Part shown: positions 42,220 to 51,951 of the stretch, piece by piece
Layout: each line of letters opens with the position of its first letter
Numbering within the stretch: the first letter of the stretch is position 1
Source of the DNA: Hymenobacter citatus
GTDB lineage: Bacteria; Bacteroidota; Bacteroidia; Cytophagales; Hymenobacteraceae
Direction of reading: 5' to 3'
Assembly: GCF_014333615.1 (NCBI RefSeq)
Contig: NZ_JACSCY010000007.1
Coordinates: forward strand, 62,001 to 126,000
Length of the DNA: 64,000 nucleotides
Made by a program: the position numbers and the translations under genes
The notes under the pieces: generated by a model
Told to the model about the DNA's origin: nothing
Seen by the model: only the letters and a program-made list of their open reading frames with translations
Databases searched by the model: none

Positions 42220-43749
42220 ATGCCTTTGCCAACTATCCCTACTCCATCCACCATCAAGACACGCCAACCTACTTGGTTGCCCTATGTGGTTGGGGTAGCC
42301 TTGCTACCCCTGGTCTATCTGTTGCTCATCGATAGGGTAGGGTCTTTGCCTATTTATGTATGGGATGAGGGGCGCCTAGCCGTAAATGCGGCCGAAATGG
42401 AGCACAATGGCCATTGGCTGGTGACGTATTTCTCGGGGCAGCCTGATATGTGGAACACAAAGCCGCCCCTGCTTATCTGGCTGGAGGTGCTGTCGCTTCG
42501 CTTCTTGGGCTATTCCGAAACCGCGTTTCGGCTGCCTACTATGCTAGCCGCGGTGGGCACCGTTGGGGTTATCTATACCTTCTGTTGGCGGCAATTGAAC
42601 AGTATTTGGGCAGGAATATGTGCGGTCCTGTTGCTGATGACCACCATTGGCTACAACGATATACATGGAGCCCGCACAGGCGATTACGATACGCTGCTGA
42701 CGCTTTGGGTAACCGTTGCAGCGCTAAACTTTTTCCGCTACATAGAAGAAGGCAAACGGTCTTCTTTCATCTGGACCAGCATTGCCCTGACGCTAGCCGT
42801 ACTGACGAAAGGCGTAGCCGGCCTGTTCTGGCTACCCGCCTTCGCTTTGTATGCCGTCACGCAGAAGCGTTTCCTGTGGCTGCTCCGTCGGCCGGAGGTG
42901 TATGGGGGCGCAATAGTGGCTATTATGGTAGTCACAAGCTACTATCTGGCGCGCGAGCACTACAATCCAGGCTATCTGAAAGCGGTATCGGAAAATGAAT
43001 TGGGAGGACGGATGCTAACCACCTTAGAGGGGCATCTGCGCCCTTGGTACTGGCACCTGAGCAACATGTACGATGAGAAGTTCTGGCCCTGGGTACTCGT
43101 ATTTCCACTTATTTTTCTCCACATCTGGCGCCAGGAGGGCAAAAGTAAGCATAAGCGCTTTGCTCTCTACGTGGCTTTACTAGTGCTAGTGCACTTGGTG
43201 ATTATCAGCAGTTCCAGCACAAAACTACTGTGGTATGATATGCCTGTGTACCCCGTAGCCGCCATGCTAGTTGGGCTGAGCATAGGGCGCTTGGCTGAGA
43301 ATTTGATGGCGGTACAGCAGCAGAAAGAAGGAACTGTAGGTGCTGTATTTGTGGGTGCTTTATTTATGCTGGCTGTTTTTGCTGCCCCGGTAAGCCTGAC
43401 GCGTGCTAAGATCAAAATGCGACAAGAATACAAACAGAAGGATGCGTTTCATGCGCATGGGCTTCAAATCAGACACATGGCCGAGCGTCTACCACAGATT
43501 ACGAATTACAAAGTATATACTTCCTCCAATTACCACGCTGCCATCTTGTTTTATAAGATGGCGGCCCAAAGGCGGTATGGTCACACAATGACCTCAGTGC
43601 TTGGTTCGCAGTTGGAAGAGATGAAAGTAGGAGATGTTGTTGTGGTATGTGGCGACCAGGATAAAGCGGCTATCAACGTGAGATTTGAAACCCAATCGTT
43701 ATTAGACTCAACCTCTTGCACTACAGTACTGCTGAAAAAACAGCGCTAA
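42220..43749 (+). CDS. GT39-type (ArnT/PMT-like) membrane glycosyltransferase
   Basis: Encodes 509 residues. About ten transmembrane helices precede a smaller C-terminal domain. The conserved early loop YVWDEGRLAVNAAEM carries the Asp49-Glu50 catalytic pair, followed by WNTKPPLLIWLEVLS and FRLPTML, which are the ArnT/GT39 markers. It uses a polyprenyl-phosphate sugar donor on the periplasmic face. The acceptor is unknown. Monocistronic, flanked by a hairpin. Confidence 0.88.
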   Translation: MPLPTIPTPSTIKTRQPTWLPYVVGVALLPLVYLLLIDRVGSLPIYVWDEGRLAVNAAEMEHNGHWLVTYFSGQPDMWNTKPPLLIWLEVLSLRFLGYSETAFRLPTMLAAVGTVGVIYTFCWRQLNSIWAGICAVLLLMTTIGYNDIHGARTGDYDTLLTLWVTVAALNFFRYIEEGKRSSFIWTSIALTLAVLTKGVAGLFWLPAFALYAVTQKRFLWLLRRPEVYGGAIVAIMVVTSYYLAREHYNPGYLKAVSENELGGRMLTTLEGHLRPWYWHLSNMYDEKFWPWVLVFPLIFLHIWRQEGKSKHKRFALYVALLVLVHLVIISSSSTKLLWYDMPVYPVAAMLVGLSIGRLAENLMAVQQQKEGTVGAVFVGALFMLAVFAAPVSLTRAKIKMRQEYKQKDAFHAHGLQIRHMAERLPQITNYKVYTSSNYHAAILFYKMAAQRRYGHTMTSVLGSQLEEMKVGDVVVVCGDQDKAAINVRFETQSLLDSTSCTTVLLKKQR

Positions 43750-43766
43750 TCTATAATCTATAAAGA

Positions 43767-43803
43767 GAAAGCGCCCCTTTTCTATGAGAAAAGGGGCGCT
43801 TTC
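43767..43803. terminator. Bidirectional terminator between GT39 and the helicase gene
   Basis: GAAAGCGCCCCTTTTCTAT and its mirror GAAAAGGGGCGCTTTC form a stem between convergent genes. Confidence 0.85.
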
Positions 43804-43812
43804 TGCTGCTAC

Positions 43813-45858
43813 TTACTGCATTTCCCACGCCGTGCGATACGCTCCAATCAGTTCTGTGTAGTCCAGAAAGGCCTTGTAGAACGGATGCGACCCCAGCGTG
43901 CTGGAGTCGCCCACGATGAGCAGTTTCTTGCGGGCGCGGGTCATGCCCACGTTCATGCGGCGGATGTCGGAGAGGAAACCGATGTCGCCCTGGCTGTTGC
44001 TGCGCGTCATGGTGATGCAGATGATGTCGCGCTCCTGGCCCTGAAACGAATCGACGGTGCCGATGCTGAGCAGGCGGTGCGTGAGCATCTCGGCCAGCTC
44101 GGGCAGGTCTTCCACCGCGTCTTTGAGGTAATTGATCTGGGCGCGGTAGGGGGCAATTACGCCTACCGTCAGCAGGTCCTCCTGGTGCTCCTCGGGCGCG
44201 TACACAGCTAGCAACTCGGCCAGGCGTTTCAGCAACAAGTTAGCCTCTTCGGGGTTAGCCACCGAGCGGCTCTCGGCTATACCTAGCTCCAGAAAGCCAA
44301 AGCCAGCTGTATCCAGAAACTCCACGGCCACGTCGGGCGCAAAGCGCAGGTCGTAAGCCGAAAGGTCGGCGTGGGCCACGGTGTCGTGGGCAATCAGCTT
44401 GCCGTCGTAAAACTGCTCCGAGCTGAATTCCATAATCAACTCGTGCATGCGGTACTGCACTTGCAGCATGCGGGCCGTATCGGGCTGGCGCTTGATGCAC
44501 TTTTCGAACAGCGTTTCGCGCAGGGCGGTGGCCTTTTCGCTTTTCACGGTAGGCGGTAGCTGTTGATGGTCGCCGGCCAGCACCACGCGGTTGGCCTTGC
44601 CAATCGGAATCCAGCAGCCCGGCTCCAGGGCCTGCGCGGCCTCATCAATAAACACCGTTTCGTAGGTGAGGTGGCGGATGGCGCGGTTGCTGGCGCCCAC
44701 CAGCGTGCAGGTAATTACCTGCACCTGCTCCAGCAAATCCTCCGTGATGTAGCGCTCCAGCTGGTCCGACTCCTGCAATAAATCGTGGGCCTGCTGCTTG
44801 AGGTGGCGGCGCTGCTCGCGCTCCTCCCAGCCAAAATGCCGCTTAAACTTGCTGGCCTCGGCGCGATACTGCTCCGCTGTCTGCCGCATCGAGCGCAGCT
44901 CGGCGTAGCTTTTGTGGGCCATAATCTGCGCATCCAAGGTGTGCTGCAACAGCAAGTCCGACACCCGCGAGGGGTTACCCATCCGAATCACGTTCACGCC
45001 GCGCTCAGCCAGCTTTTCGGTTAAGAGGTCCACGGCCGTGTTGCTGGGTGCGCACACTAGCACGCGCCGCTCGCGCCGGATGGTTTCCAGAATGGCCTGC
45101 ACTAGTGTGGTGGTTTTGCCAGTACCGGGCGGACCGTGAATGATAGCCACATCCTGGGCCGCCAGCACGTGGCGCACGGCCGCGAGCTGGGAGTCGTTGA
45201 GGGGCGAAGGGTAGTAGGGCTGCACCTCGCTATCGGGACGGAAACGGGCGGGGCGGGCACCCAGCAGCACGTCGCGTAACTCAGCGAGTCGCGATTCGTA
45301 GGCGCCCATCACCTTGCCCAGGGCGTACTCCATCTCGCGGTAGCTTACCTCGTCGAAGGTCAGGTCTACGCCCAGCTTGCCGTCGTCCACCCAGTCGGGT
45401 AGGTCTTCCTTGGTGGTGGCAAGCGTGATTTTGTTACGCTTTACGCTGGTAATAACCCCATTGAGGGTAGGACGGTCGGAGCCCGAGCGGTTGGGAATGT
45501 TGCCGAATAGCGCGGCGTTCTTGCCTACCTGAAATAAATGCAGGCCTTGCTGACCCGCCGGGCGCTCCAACTCCAGCACCAGCTTGCCGCCGAAGCCAAT
45601 GTCTTCCTGCGTGATTTTGACGGGGTACCACGTCAGGCCGCGCTGTTGGCGCTCGGCAATGGTGGTTTTGGCGCTCTTGATCTTGAACTGCTCCAGGTCT
45701 TCCTGCTGCTCCAGCTTCAGCAAAGCCTGGGTGTGGCGCAGTTCTTTTTCAATAACGTACGGATCGGTATAAGTAGGTTGTTCAGCCAAACGGGGTAGAG
45801 AATTAAGTATTTCGTTGCTAACAACGAAATCGGGGAAATAGTGGCGAAAAGTAGCCAC
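43813..45858 (-). CDS. UPF1/IGHMBP2-like superfamily 1 helicase
   Basis: Encodes 681 residues. Motifs: Walker A GPPGTGKTTTLVQAIL at about 242-250, VCAPSNTAVDLL, TLVGASNRAI, Walker B FIDEAAQALEP, LAGDHQQLPPTVKS, QYRMHELIMEF, and IGTVDSFQGQERDIICITM...MTRARKKLLIVGD near the C-terminus. The N-terminal 190 residues form a beta-barrel-type domain. The start is uncertain; the first 30 residues may not be translated. It lies 24 bases after the GH39-like gene on the same strand. Confidence 0.9.
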   Translation of the reverse strand: MATFRHYFPDFVVSNEILNSLPRLAEQPTYTDPYVIEKELRHTQALLKLEQQEDLEQFKIKSAKTTIAERQQRGLTWYPVKITQEDIGFGGKLVLELERPAGQQGLHLFQVGKNAALFGNIPNRSGSDRPTLNGVITSVKRNKITLATTKEDLPDWVDDGKLGVDLTFDEVSYREMEYALGKVMGAYESRLAELRDVLLGARPARFRPDSEVQPYYPSPLNDSQLAAVRHVLAAQDVAIIHGPPGTGKTTTLVQAILETIRRERRVLVCAPSNTAVDLLTEKLAERGVNVIRMGNPSRVSDLLLQHTLDAQIMAHKSYAELRSMRQTAEQYRAEASKFKRHFGWEEREQRRHLKQQAHDLLQESDQLERYITEDLLEQVQVITCTLVGASNRAIRHLTYETVFIDEAAQALEPGCWIPIGKANRVVLAGDHQQLPPTVKSEKATALRETLFEKCIKRQPDTARMLQVQYRMHELIMEFSSEQFYDGKLIAHDTVAHADLSAYDLRFAPDVAVEFLDTAGFGFLELGIAESRSVANPEEANLLLKRLAELLAVYAPEEHQEDLLTVGVIAPYRAQINYLKDAVEDLPELAEMLTHRLLSIGTVDSFQGQERDIICITMTRSNSQGDIGFLSDIRRMNVGMTRARKKLLIVGDSSTLGSHPFYKAFLDYTELIGAYRTAWEMQ

Positions 45859-45882
45859 AATGTTGGATTGCTGGGCGGGTGC

Positions 45883-47613
45883 TTACCAGCTCAGCCGCAG
45901 CAGCGAAACGCCTTGGCGGGGTAGGGTGAAGTGCAACACGGTTTCTCCGTTCTTGCTGCTCACCCAACTCGGCGAGGTCAGTAGAGCTAGCTGACCTGCT
46001 TGCTCCAGGGTAGCACGCTGCTCCGCCGACACGTTTTGTGGAGAGCCCATGCGCTGCCAGGCGGCGTAGGCGTTGCTGTGGTCCTGGTCGATGCGGTAGT
46101 GCTGGAGCAGGGCCTGCGGGACAGTGAGACCACGCAGCACTACCTCCACCTCGGCGGGCGGGGCGGGTAGGTCGTCGTTGTGGTAGTTCCAAACCAGTAC
46201 GCTGGCCGAGCGGGCGTCGGTGGCGGCCAGGGCGCTAATGTCGGGCTGGGGGCTACGGTCGGGGTTGGCGGTTTCGGCGAGGGGTAGGGCAGTAGGGCTG
46301 GTTACCTGCACGCGGTGCCCGGTGCCCATCAGCCCCAGCATCCGGAACACGTTCAGCACGGGCTTGTCCACGCCGTTGGTGGCCAGGTCGCGGAAGCCCG
46401 CAAACCAGGGCTGATTCTCAAACTCGAACGACCAGCTCACGGCCCCGCGCAGGTTTACCTGGTACTGGGCAGCCAGCGCGTAGAGATGGGCGTAGGAAGC
46501 GGCCGTGTAGCTGGAGTACATGGTGCCGTTGCGGTAGGCGTTCTGGGGGCTCAGCTCCACGGAGCAGGCCGCGCAGCCCTCAGGGTCGTTCTCGCCAATG
46601 ATAATGGGCAGGTTTTTTAGGGTAGGAAATTCGGCCACCACCTTGAAGCCCTCCACAGCGTTGCGCAGCTGCACGCCCATATTCATGCGCACGTGGCCGT
46701 CTACCACCTGGGGGCGGCCCTTGGCGTGGAAGGTGATGAAATCGAGGCGGGTGCCGGTTTTGCCGGTGGCATAGTTGGTGCCGCTCACGCAGTGCGTGAG
46801 GAAGTTGCGCAGGAAAGCAGCGGCTTTGGGGTCGCGCGGATCGGTGGTTTCGGGACCACCCAGCTGGGCTGCAGGGCAGGCGCGGTGTACGGCCTGCTCG
46901 GTGTAGTCGAACAGCTTTTGGTACTCCTCGGGCGTGCCTTTCCAGTAGCCGATGTTGGGCTCATTCCACAGCTCCCAGGGCCACGACTGCACTTCCGTCT
47001 CGCCGTAGCGTGCCACGCAGTGCTTCACCCACTGATACACCAGCTCCCCCCACTTCGCGTAGTCCTTGGGAGGGTAGGCCCAACCCGTGTAGATGTCGTT
47101 GTAGTTGTCGCCGGGCTTCCAGTGGTGCCGGTAGGGAACCGGGTGCGTCGAGAGTGCTTCAGGCATGAAGCCAATCTGGGCAATGGGCTTCATGCCGCGA
47201 CTGATATACGAATCAAAAATCCCGTCTACAATCTTCCAGTCGTACACCGGCCGGCCTTTTTTATCCTCGGTGTAGGCGTTGGTCGAGCCCCACTTTAGGG
47301 CCGCCGTGCCGTCGCCGGTCGTTAGCAGGTTGTGGGTGCGCACGTACACGGGGGTAGGGCTGAGGGCAGCCAGCTCGGTGAGTAGCTTCTGCCCGTCCTT
47401 CATGGTGGTGTAGTTGGGCTCGTCGTAGCCAAAGTAGGCCCACATAGGCTGCATAGGTGCCAGGGACTTGGCCACGTCTACGGTGATGGTAACAGGCACC
47501 GCAGGCTGCTGGGCCACGGCAGGAGCAGCTGCCCGCAGAAGTAGACCGGTCAGTAGCCCGGTTTCGGCAAGACGATTGTACCATGGAGCAGGAGAAAGGG
47601 TAGAGAAGGGCAT
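45883..47613 (-). CDS. Secreted GH39-like glycoside hydrolase (beta-xylosidase type)
   Basis: Encodes 576 residues from ATG 47613. A signal peptide (LLTGLLLRAAAPAVAQ) leads to a TIM-barrel catalytic domain. WELWNEPNIGYWKG holds the acid/base Glu (about 218) and NLPIIIGENDPEG the nucleophile Glu (about 341), a spacing typical of GH39/clan A. A C-terminal beta domain (about 430-576) closes it. Substrates in the family are xylosides or uronates. In the same orientation as the helicase downstream, with a 24-base gap. Confidence 0.85.
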   Translation of the reverse strand: MPFSTLSPAPWYNRLAETGLLTGLLLRAAAPAVAQQPAVPVTITVDVAKSLAPMQPMWAYFGYDEPNYTTMKDGQKLLTELAALSPTPVYVRTHNLLTTGDGTAALKWGSTNAYTEDKKGRPVYDWKIVDGIFDSYISRGMKPIAQIGFMPEALSTHPVPYRHHWKPGDNYNDIYTGWAYPPKDYAKWGELVYQWVKHCVARYGETEVQSWPWELWNEPNIGYWKGTPEEYQKLFDYTEQAVHRACPAAQLGGPETTDPRDPKAAAFLRNFLTHCVSGTNYATGKTGTRLDFITFHAKGRPQVVDGHVRMNMGVQLRNAVEGFKVVAEFPTLKNLPIIIGENDPEGCAACSVELSPQNAYRNGTMYSSYTAASYAHLYALAAQYQVNLRGAVSWSFEFENQPWFAGFRDLATNGVDKPVLNVFRMLGLMGTGHRVQVTSPTALPLAETANPDRSPQPDISALAATDARSASVLVWNYHNDDLPAPPAEVEVVLRGLTVPQALLQHYRIDQDHSNAYAAWQRMGSPQNVSAEQRATLEQAGQLALLTSPSWVSSKNGETVLHFTLPRQGVSLLRLSW

Positions 47614-48133
47614 AGCTGGGCAGGGGTAGGAGAAAGTAGCAGACAACGGGAAGATAGAAAGTTGCGGGCAGTACAGGACTAAGCAGACAGCGTGTTTGCG
47701 ATAATGCCGAAAATAATCTTGGCTCGTCTTTTACCCACCGCTGTGCCATGGGTAGGCGAAAACCAGGTGCCCCTCGCCCCTAAAGCTGAGCTTGTGTGTT
47801 GCATAACTATTTTATATACAGATAATTAATAAATATAATAAAGAGGATAGGAGCGTTGTGTGACAAAGTATATAACGCCTTAGTAGTGAGATACGCTGCT
47901 CTTCCTAGAATGAATCTAGTTAACTAAGCCAAAAAGACTGGCGTAGGAATAAAGCCGAAAACCAAGGGCCTGGCTGGCGCGCGGTTTTGGGTAGTACGGC
48001 ACGCCTTGCTACGCTCGTCAGGAGGCGCGTATAGGTAGCAGGTAGGGTAGGAAGCCCACCGTACGCACCGCTTGCCTGCGCGGTCCCGCACCGGGCCCTC
48101 GTATTCGTCCACTCACCTAAAACCTATTGCTCG
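47614..48133. other. Divergent promoter spacer
   Basis: About 520 bases between the divergent GH39-like and molybdenum hydroxylase genes. The part 47800-47890 is very AT-rich and probably contains promoters. I see no further gene. Confidence 0.45.
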
Positions 48134-48664
48134 ATGAGCACAAACGTAACCCAACAACCCCTCGGGGATGTGGCAGTGGCGCTACCGCCGCTGGAAACCA
48201 TCACCCTGACCATCAACGGCACGCAGAAACGTCTGCAAGTAGCCCCCTGGACCTCGCTCCTGGACCTGCTGCGCGAGTACCTCGACCTCACGGGCACCAA
48301 GAAAGGCTGCGACCACGGCCAGTGTGGCGCCTGCACGGTACTCGTAAACGGCACGCGTATCAACTCCTGCCTCTCGCTAGCCGTGATGCAGGATGGCAAT
48401 GAAATTACAACCATTGAAGGCCTAGCCAAGGGCGACGAGCTGCACCCGGTGCAGGAAGCTTTCATTGAGCACGACGGTTTTCAGTGCGGCTACTGTACGC
48501 CGGGCCAGATCTGCTCGGCCGTGGGCCTCATCAACGAAGGCAAGGCCAAAACTGCTGATGATATCCGCGAGCTGATGAGCGGCAACATCTGCCGTTGCGG
48601 TGCCTACGTGGGCATTGTGGCCGCTGTAGAGCAAGCCCTGCACAAGTGCCAACCCAACCAGTAA
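48134..48664 (+). CDS. Molybdenum hydroxylase [2Fe-2S] subunit (PaoA/XdhC-like small subunit)
   Basis: Encodes 176 residues. The plant-ferredoxin cluster ligands are C59, C64, C67 and C79 (GCDHGQCGACTVL, SCLSLAV) and the second, alpha-helical cluster uses C118, C121, C153 and C155 (QCGYCTPGQ, ICRCGAY). This is the electron-transfer subunit of the xanthine oxidase family. No Tat signal is visible, so the complex would be cytosolic unless it is exported with a partner. First gene of a three-gene operon with 7-base and 0-base spacings. Confidence 0.95.
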   Translation: MSTNVTQQPLGDVAVALPPLETITLTINGTQKRLQVAPWTSLLDLLREYLDLTGTKKGCDHGQCGACTVLVNGTRINSCLSLAVMQDGNEITTIEGLAKGDELHPVQEAFIEHDGFQCGYCTPGQICSAVGLINEGKAKTADDIRELMSGNICRCGAYVGIVAAVEQALHKCQPNQ

Positions 48665-48671
48665 TCCTGCG

Positions 48672-49664
48672 ATGAACAGCTTTTCCTACACCCGCGCCGA
48701 CGCCGTTGAAACGGCTTCCCGCGAAGTCTCGAATAACCAGACGGCTCAGTTCGTTGCTGGAGGTACCAACATTCTGGACCTGATGAAATACAACGTGGAG
48801 CGCCCGACTCGTCTCGTGGACCTCACACGTTTGCCACTAAAAGAGATTGAGGACACCGACAAGGGCCTGCGCCTGGGCGCCCTCGCTACCAACGCTACCA
48901 CCGCCTACGATGAGCGCGTGGAAGAGCGCTACCCGTTGCTGAGCAAGGCTATTCTGGCCGGCGCTTCGGCGCAGCTGCGCAACATGGCTACCGACGGTGG
49001 TAACCTGTTTCAGCGCACCCGCTGCTACTATTTCTACGATACGGCCACGCCTTGTAACAAGCGCGAGCCCGGCTCGGGCTGCTCGGCCATCAACGGCTAC
49101 AACCGCGTGTGCGGCATCTTGGGCACCTCCGAGAGCTGCATTGCTACCCACCCCAGCGACATGTGCGTAGCCTTGGCAGCCCTGAAGGCCACCGTGAACG
49201 TGACGGGCACTGAGGGAGAACGCACCGTTGAGTTTGCCGACTTCCACCGTCTGCCTGGCAATGAGCCCGAGCGCGACAACAACCTGAAGCCCGGCGAAAT
49301 TGTGACCAGCATCGACCTACCGGCCGATGGTGAGCGATTTGCCAAAAACTTCACCTACCTCAAACTGCGCGACCGGGCCTCTTACGCCTTCGCGCTGGTG
49401 TCAGTAGCGGCAGCGCTGGATCTTGATGGCGACACCATTAAAGAAGCTCGCGTGGCCCTGGGCGGCGTGGCCCACAAGCCCTGGCGCAAGCCCGAGGCCG
49501 AGGACCTGCTGAAAGGCCAGAAAGCCACGAAGGAAAACTTCGAGCGGGTAGCCGCTTCGCTGCTAGAAGGCGCGAAAGGATTCGGCTCCAATACATTCAA
49601 AATTGAACTGGCTAAGCGCGCCATCGTACGGGCGCTGACGATGGCCGTTAACGGACAACACTAA
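48672..49664 (+). CDS. Molybdenum hydroxylase FAD subunit with extra [4Fe-4S] cluster (PaoB-like)
   Basis: Encodes 330 residues. FAD-binding motifs are FVAGGTNILDLMKY and the ATDGGNLFQRTRC segment (loop for the flavin). Cysteines C118, C128, C137, C147 and C156 (RTRCYYFYD, PCNKREPGSGC, NRVCGIL, ESCIATH) form the insertion seen in PaoB/YagS and 4-hydroxybenzoyl-CoA reductase that binds a [4Fe-4S] cluster. This makes the complex PaoABC-like, not a plain xanthine dehydrogenase. Confidence 0.92.
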   Translation: MNSFSYTRADAVETASREVSNNQTAQFVAGGTNILDLMKYNVERPTRLVDLTRLPLKEIEDTDKGLRLGALATNATTAYDERVEERYPLLSKAILAGASAQLRNMATDGGNLFQRTRCYYFYDTATPCNKREPGSGCSAINGYNRVCGILGTSESCIATHPSDMCVALAALKATVNVTGTEGERTVEFADFHRLPGNEPERDNNLKPGEIVTSIDLPADGERFAKNFTYLKLRDRASYAFALVSVAAALDLDGDTIKEARVALGGVAHKPWRKPEAEDLLKGQKATKENFERVAASLLEGAKGFGSNTFKIELAKRAIVRALTMAVNGQH

Positions 49665-51890
49665 ATGGCAGCTACTACCCATATTGGCCGCTCTACCCGC
49701 CGCGTAGACGGCCGCGCCAAAGTAACCGGCGAGGCGAAGTACGCCGCCGAGTTCAACACCCCCGGCCTGACCTACGGCTACGTGATTTCCAGCGACATCG
49801 CAAAGGGCAAAATCACCAAAATTGACGCCTCCGACGCGCTCAGCCTACCCGGCGTGTTGCAGGTGTTCACCCACGAAAACGCGCCACGCCCGGCCTACTT
49901 CGACCGCAAGTTCAAGGACGACGACTCGCCGGTGGGCGAAAAGTTTAAGCCGCTCTACAGCGCCGAAATTCAGTTCAGCATGCAGCCGATTGGCTTGGTG
50001 GTAGCCGACTCGTTTGAGGTGGCCCGCTACGCCGCCTCGCTGGTGAAAGTGGAATACAAGGCCGAAACGCCGGAAACCAACCTGCGCAAGAAGCCCAAAG
50101 GCCACAAAGCGCCTACCGGCAAAACCGGCTTTACGCCGCCCAAAAGCCGCGGCAACGCTGCCAAAGCGTACAAAAACGCTGAGGTGCAGTTTGAGGCCGA
50201 ATACTACCACATGCCCGAGCACCACAACCCCATGGAGATGTTTGCCTCCACGGTGATTGTAGAAGAAGATGGCAAGCTGAAAATCTATGATAAGACGCAG
50301 GGCGTGGCGAACAGCCAAACCTATGTGACCAACATCTTCGGCCTGAGTAAGGAAGAAGCCCGCGTGATTAACCCCTACATGGGGGGCGGTTTCGGTTCGG
50401 GCCTGCGCCCGCAATACCAGCTCTATCTGGCTGTGATGGCGGCACGCGAGCTGAACCGCTCGGTGCGCGTGGTGCTTACCCGCGAGCAGATGTTTTCCTT
50501 TGGGCACCGCCCGGCCACGCTGCAAACCGTGTCGTTGGGTGCTACCAAAGATGGGTTGCTACAAGCCATCAAGCACGAAGCCCTGGGCGAAACCTCGCGC
50601 TTCGAGGAGTACACGGAGGTAGTGGTGAACTGGGCCGGCATGCTCTACCACTGCGACAACGTGGAGCTGGGCTACTATCTGCGCAATCTCGACACCTACA
50701 CGCCGCTGGATATGCGCGCGCCGGGTTCTGTAACTGGTATCGCCGCCTTCGAAACGGCTATCGACGAGCTATCATACAAGGTAGGCATCGACCCGCTGGA
50801 ACTGCGTTTGAAGAACTACGCTGAGAAAAACGAGTTTGAAGGCAAGCCATTCTCCAGCAAGGAGCTACGCGCTTGTTATGCCCAGGGTGCCGCCAGATTT
50901 GGCTGGGCTAAGCGGCCCGCACAACCCCGCTCCATGCGCGAGGGTACCAAGCTCATTGGCTGGGGCGTAGCCACCGGTATGTGGGATGCGCAGCAGCAGA
51001 AATCGGCTGCCAAGGCCAATTTGTCGGTAGATGGGAAGCTGGTGGTAGGTAGCTCTACGGCCGATATCGGCACGGGCACCTACACGGCCATGACCATGAT
51101 TGCCGCCGAAACCCTGGGCCTACCCCTCGATGCCGTAACCTTCAAGCTAGGCGATACGACCCTACCCGTAGCACCGCTGGAAGGCGGCTCCTGGACGGTA
51201 GCTTCTGTAGGCTCGGCTGTGAAAGAGGCCTGCGAAGCCGTGGCCAAGAAGGTTTTCAAGATGGCCAAAGACGTGAAAGACTCGCCGCTGTCGGGCGCCA
51301 GCTTTGACGAGGTAGAGTTTGTGGAAGGCAAGGTGCAGCTGAAAGGCGACTATTCCTCGGGTGTTTCCATCGTAGAGGCCATGCGTGCTGGCGAGGTAAA
51401 CTTCATCGAAGAAGAAACCACCACCATGCCCAACATGCTCAAGCAGATGCAGTACGCCCGCAACACGCACTCGGCGGTGTTTGTGGAAGTAGAAGTGGAT
51501 GAGGACCTTGGCCAAATCTGCGTGCGCCGCGTGGTAAGCGCTATTGCCGGCGGCCGCGTTATCAGCCCCAAAACAGCCCGCAGCCAGATCTTGGGTGGTG
51601 TGGTATGGGGCATTAGCATGGCCCTGGAAGAAGAAAGCGTGCTCGACCACCACTTCGGCCGCTTCATGAACCACAACCTGGCTGAGTACCACGTAGCCGT
51701 CAACGCCGACATCCACGACATCGACGTGATTTTTGTAGAAGAGCACGACGACATTGTGAACCCGTTGGGCGCCAAAGGACTGGGCGAAATCGGGATTGTG
51801 GGGGTAGCCGCTGCCATTGGCAACGCCGTATACCATGCCACCGGCAAGCGCGTGCGCGAGCTGCCTATTACACTGGACAAGCTGCTGTAA
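49665..51890 (+). CDS. Molybdenum hydroxylase molybdopterin subunit (PaoC-like)
   Basis: Encodes 741 residues and starts directly after the FAD-subunit stop. Motifs: RSTRRVDGRAKVTGEAKYAAEF at the N-terminus, PYMGGGFGSGLR and SVRVVLTREQMF for the molybdopterin cytosine-dinucleotide site, and GAKGLGEIGIVG with the catalytic Glu708. It oxidises an aldehyde or N-heterocycle (PaoABC detoxifies aromatic aldehydes). No XdhC-type chaperone gene is present in the window. Confidence 0.94.
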   Translation: MAATTHIGRSTRRVDGRAKVTGEAKYAAEFNTPGLTYGYVISSDIAKGKITKIDASDALSLPGVLQVFTHENAPRPAYFDRKFKDDDSPVGEKFKPLYSAEIQFSMQPIGLVVADSFEVARYAASLVKVEYKAETPETNLRKKPKGHKAPTGKTGFTPPKSRGNAAKAYKNAEVQFEAEYYHMPEHHNPMEMFASTVIVEEDGKLKIYDKTQGVANSQTYVTNIFGLSKEEARVINPYMGGGFGSGLRPQYQLYLAVMAARELNRSVRVVLTREQMFSFGHRPATLQTVSLGATKDGLLQAIKHEALGETSRFEEYTEVVVNWAGMLYHCDNVELGYYLRNLDTYTPLDMRAPGSVTGIAAFETAIDELSYKVGIDPLELRLKNYAEKNEFEGKPFSSKELRACYAQGAARFGWAKRPAQPRSMREGTKLIGWGVATGMWDAQQQKSAAKANLSVDGKLVVGSSTADIGTGTYTAMTMIAAETLGLPLDAVTFKLGDTTLPVAPLEGGSWTVASVGSAVKEACEAVAKKVFKMAKDVKDSPLSGASFDEVEFVEGKVQLKGDYSSGVSIVEAMRAGEVNFIEEETTTMPNMLKQMQYARNTHSAVFVEVEVDEDLGQICVRRVVSAIAGGRVISPKTARSQILGGVVWGISMALEEESVLDHHFGRFMNHNLAEYHVAVNADIHDIDVIFVEEHDDIVNPLGAKGLGEIGIVGVAAAIGNAVYHATGKRVRELPITLDKLL

Positions 51891-51910
51891 TTCAGTTGAT
51901 TTTATTGTTG

Positions 51911-51951
51911 AAGAAAGCCCCAGGACCATATGGTTCTGGGGCTTTCTTTTT
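51911..51951 (+). terminator. Terminator after the molybdenum hydroxylase operon
   Basis: AAGAAAGCCCCAGGACCAT and ATGGTTCTGGGGCTTTCTTTT pair with T's at the end; it can also serve the convergent NmrA-like gene. Confidence 0.85.
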
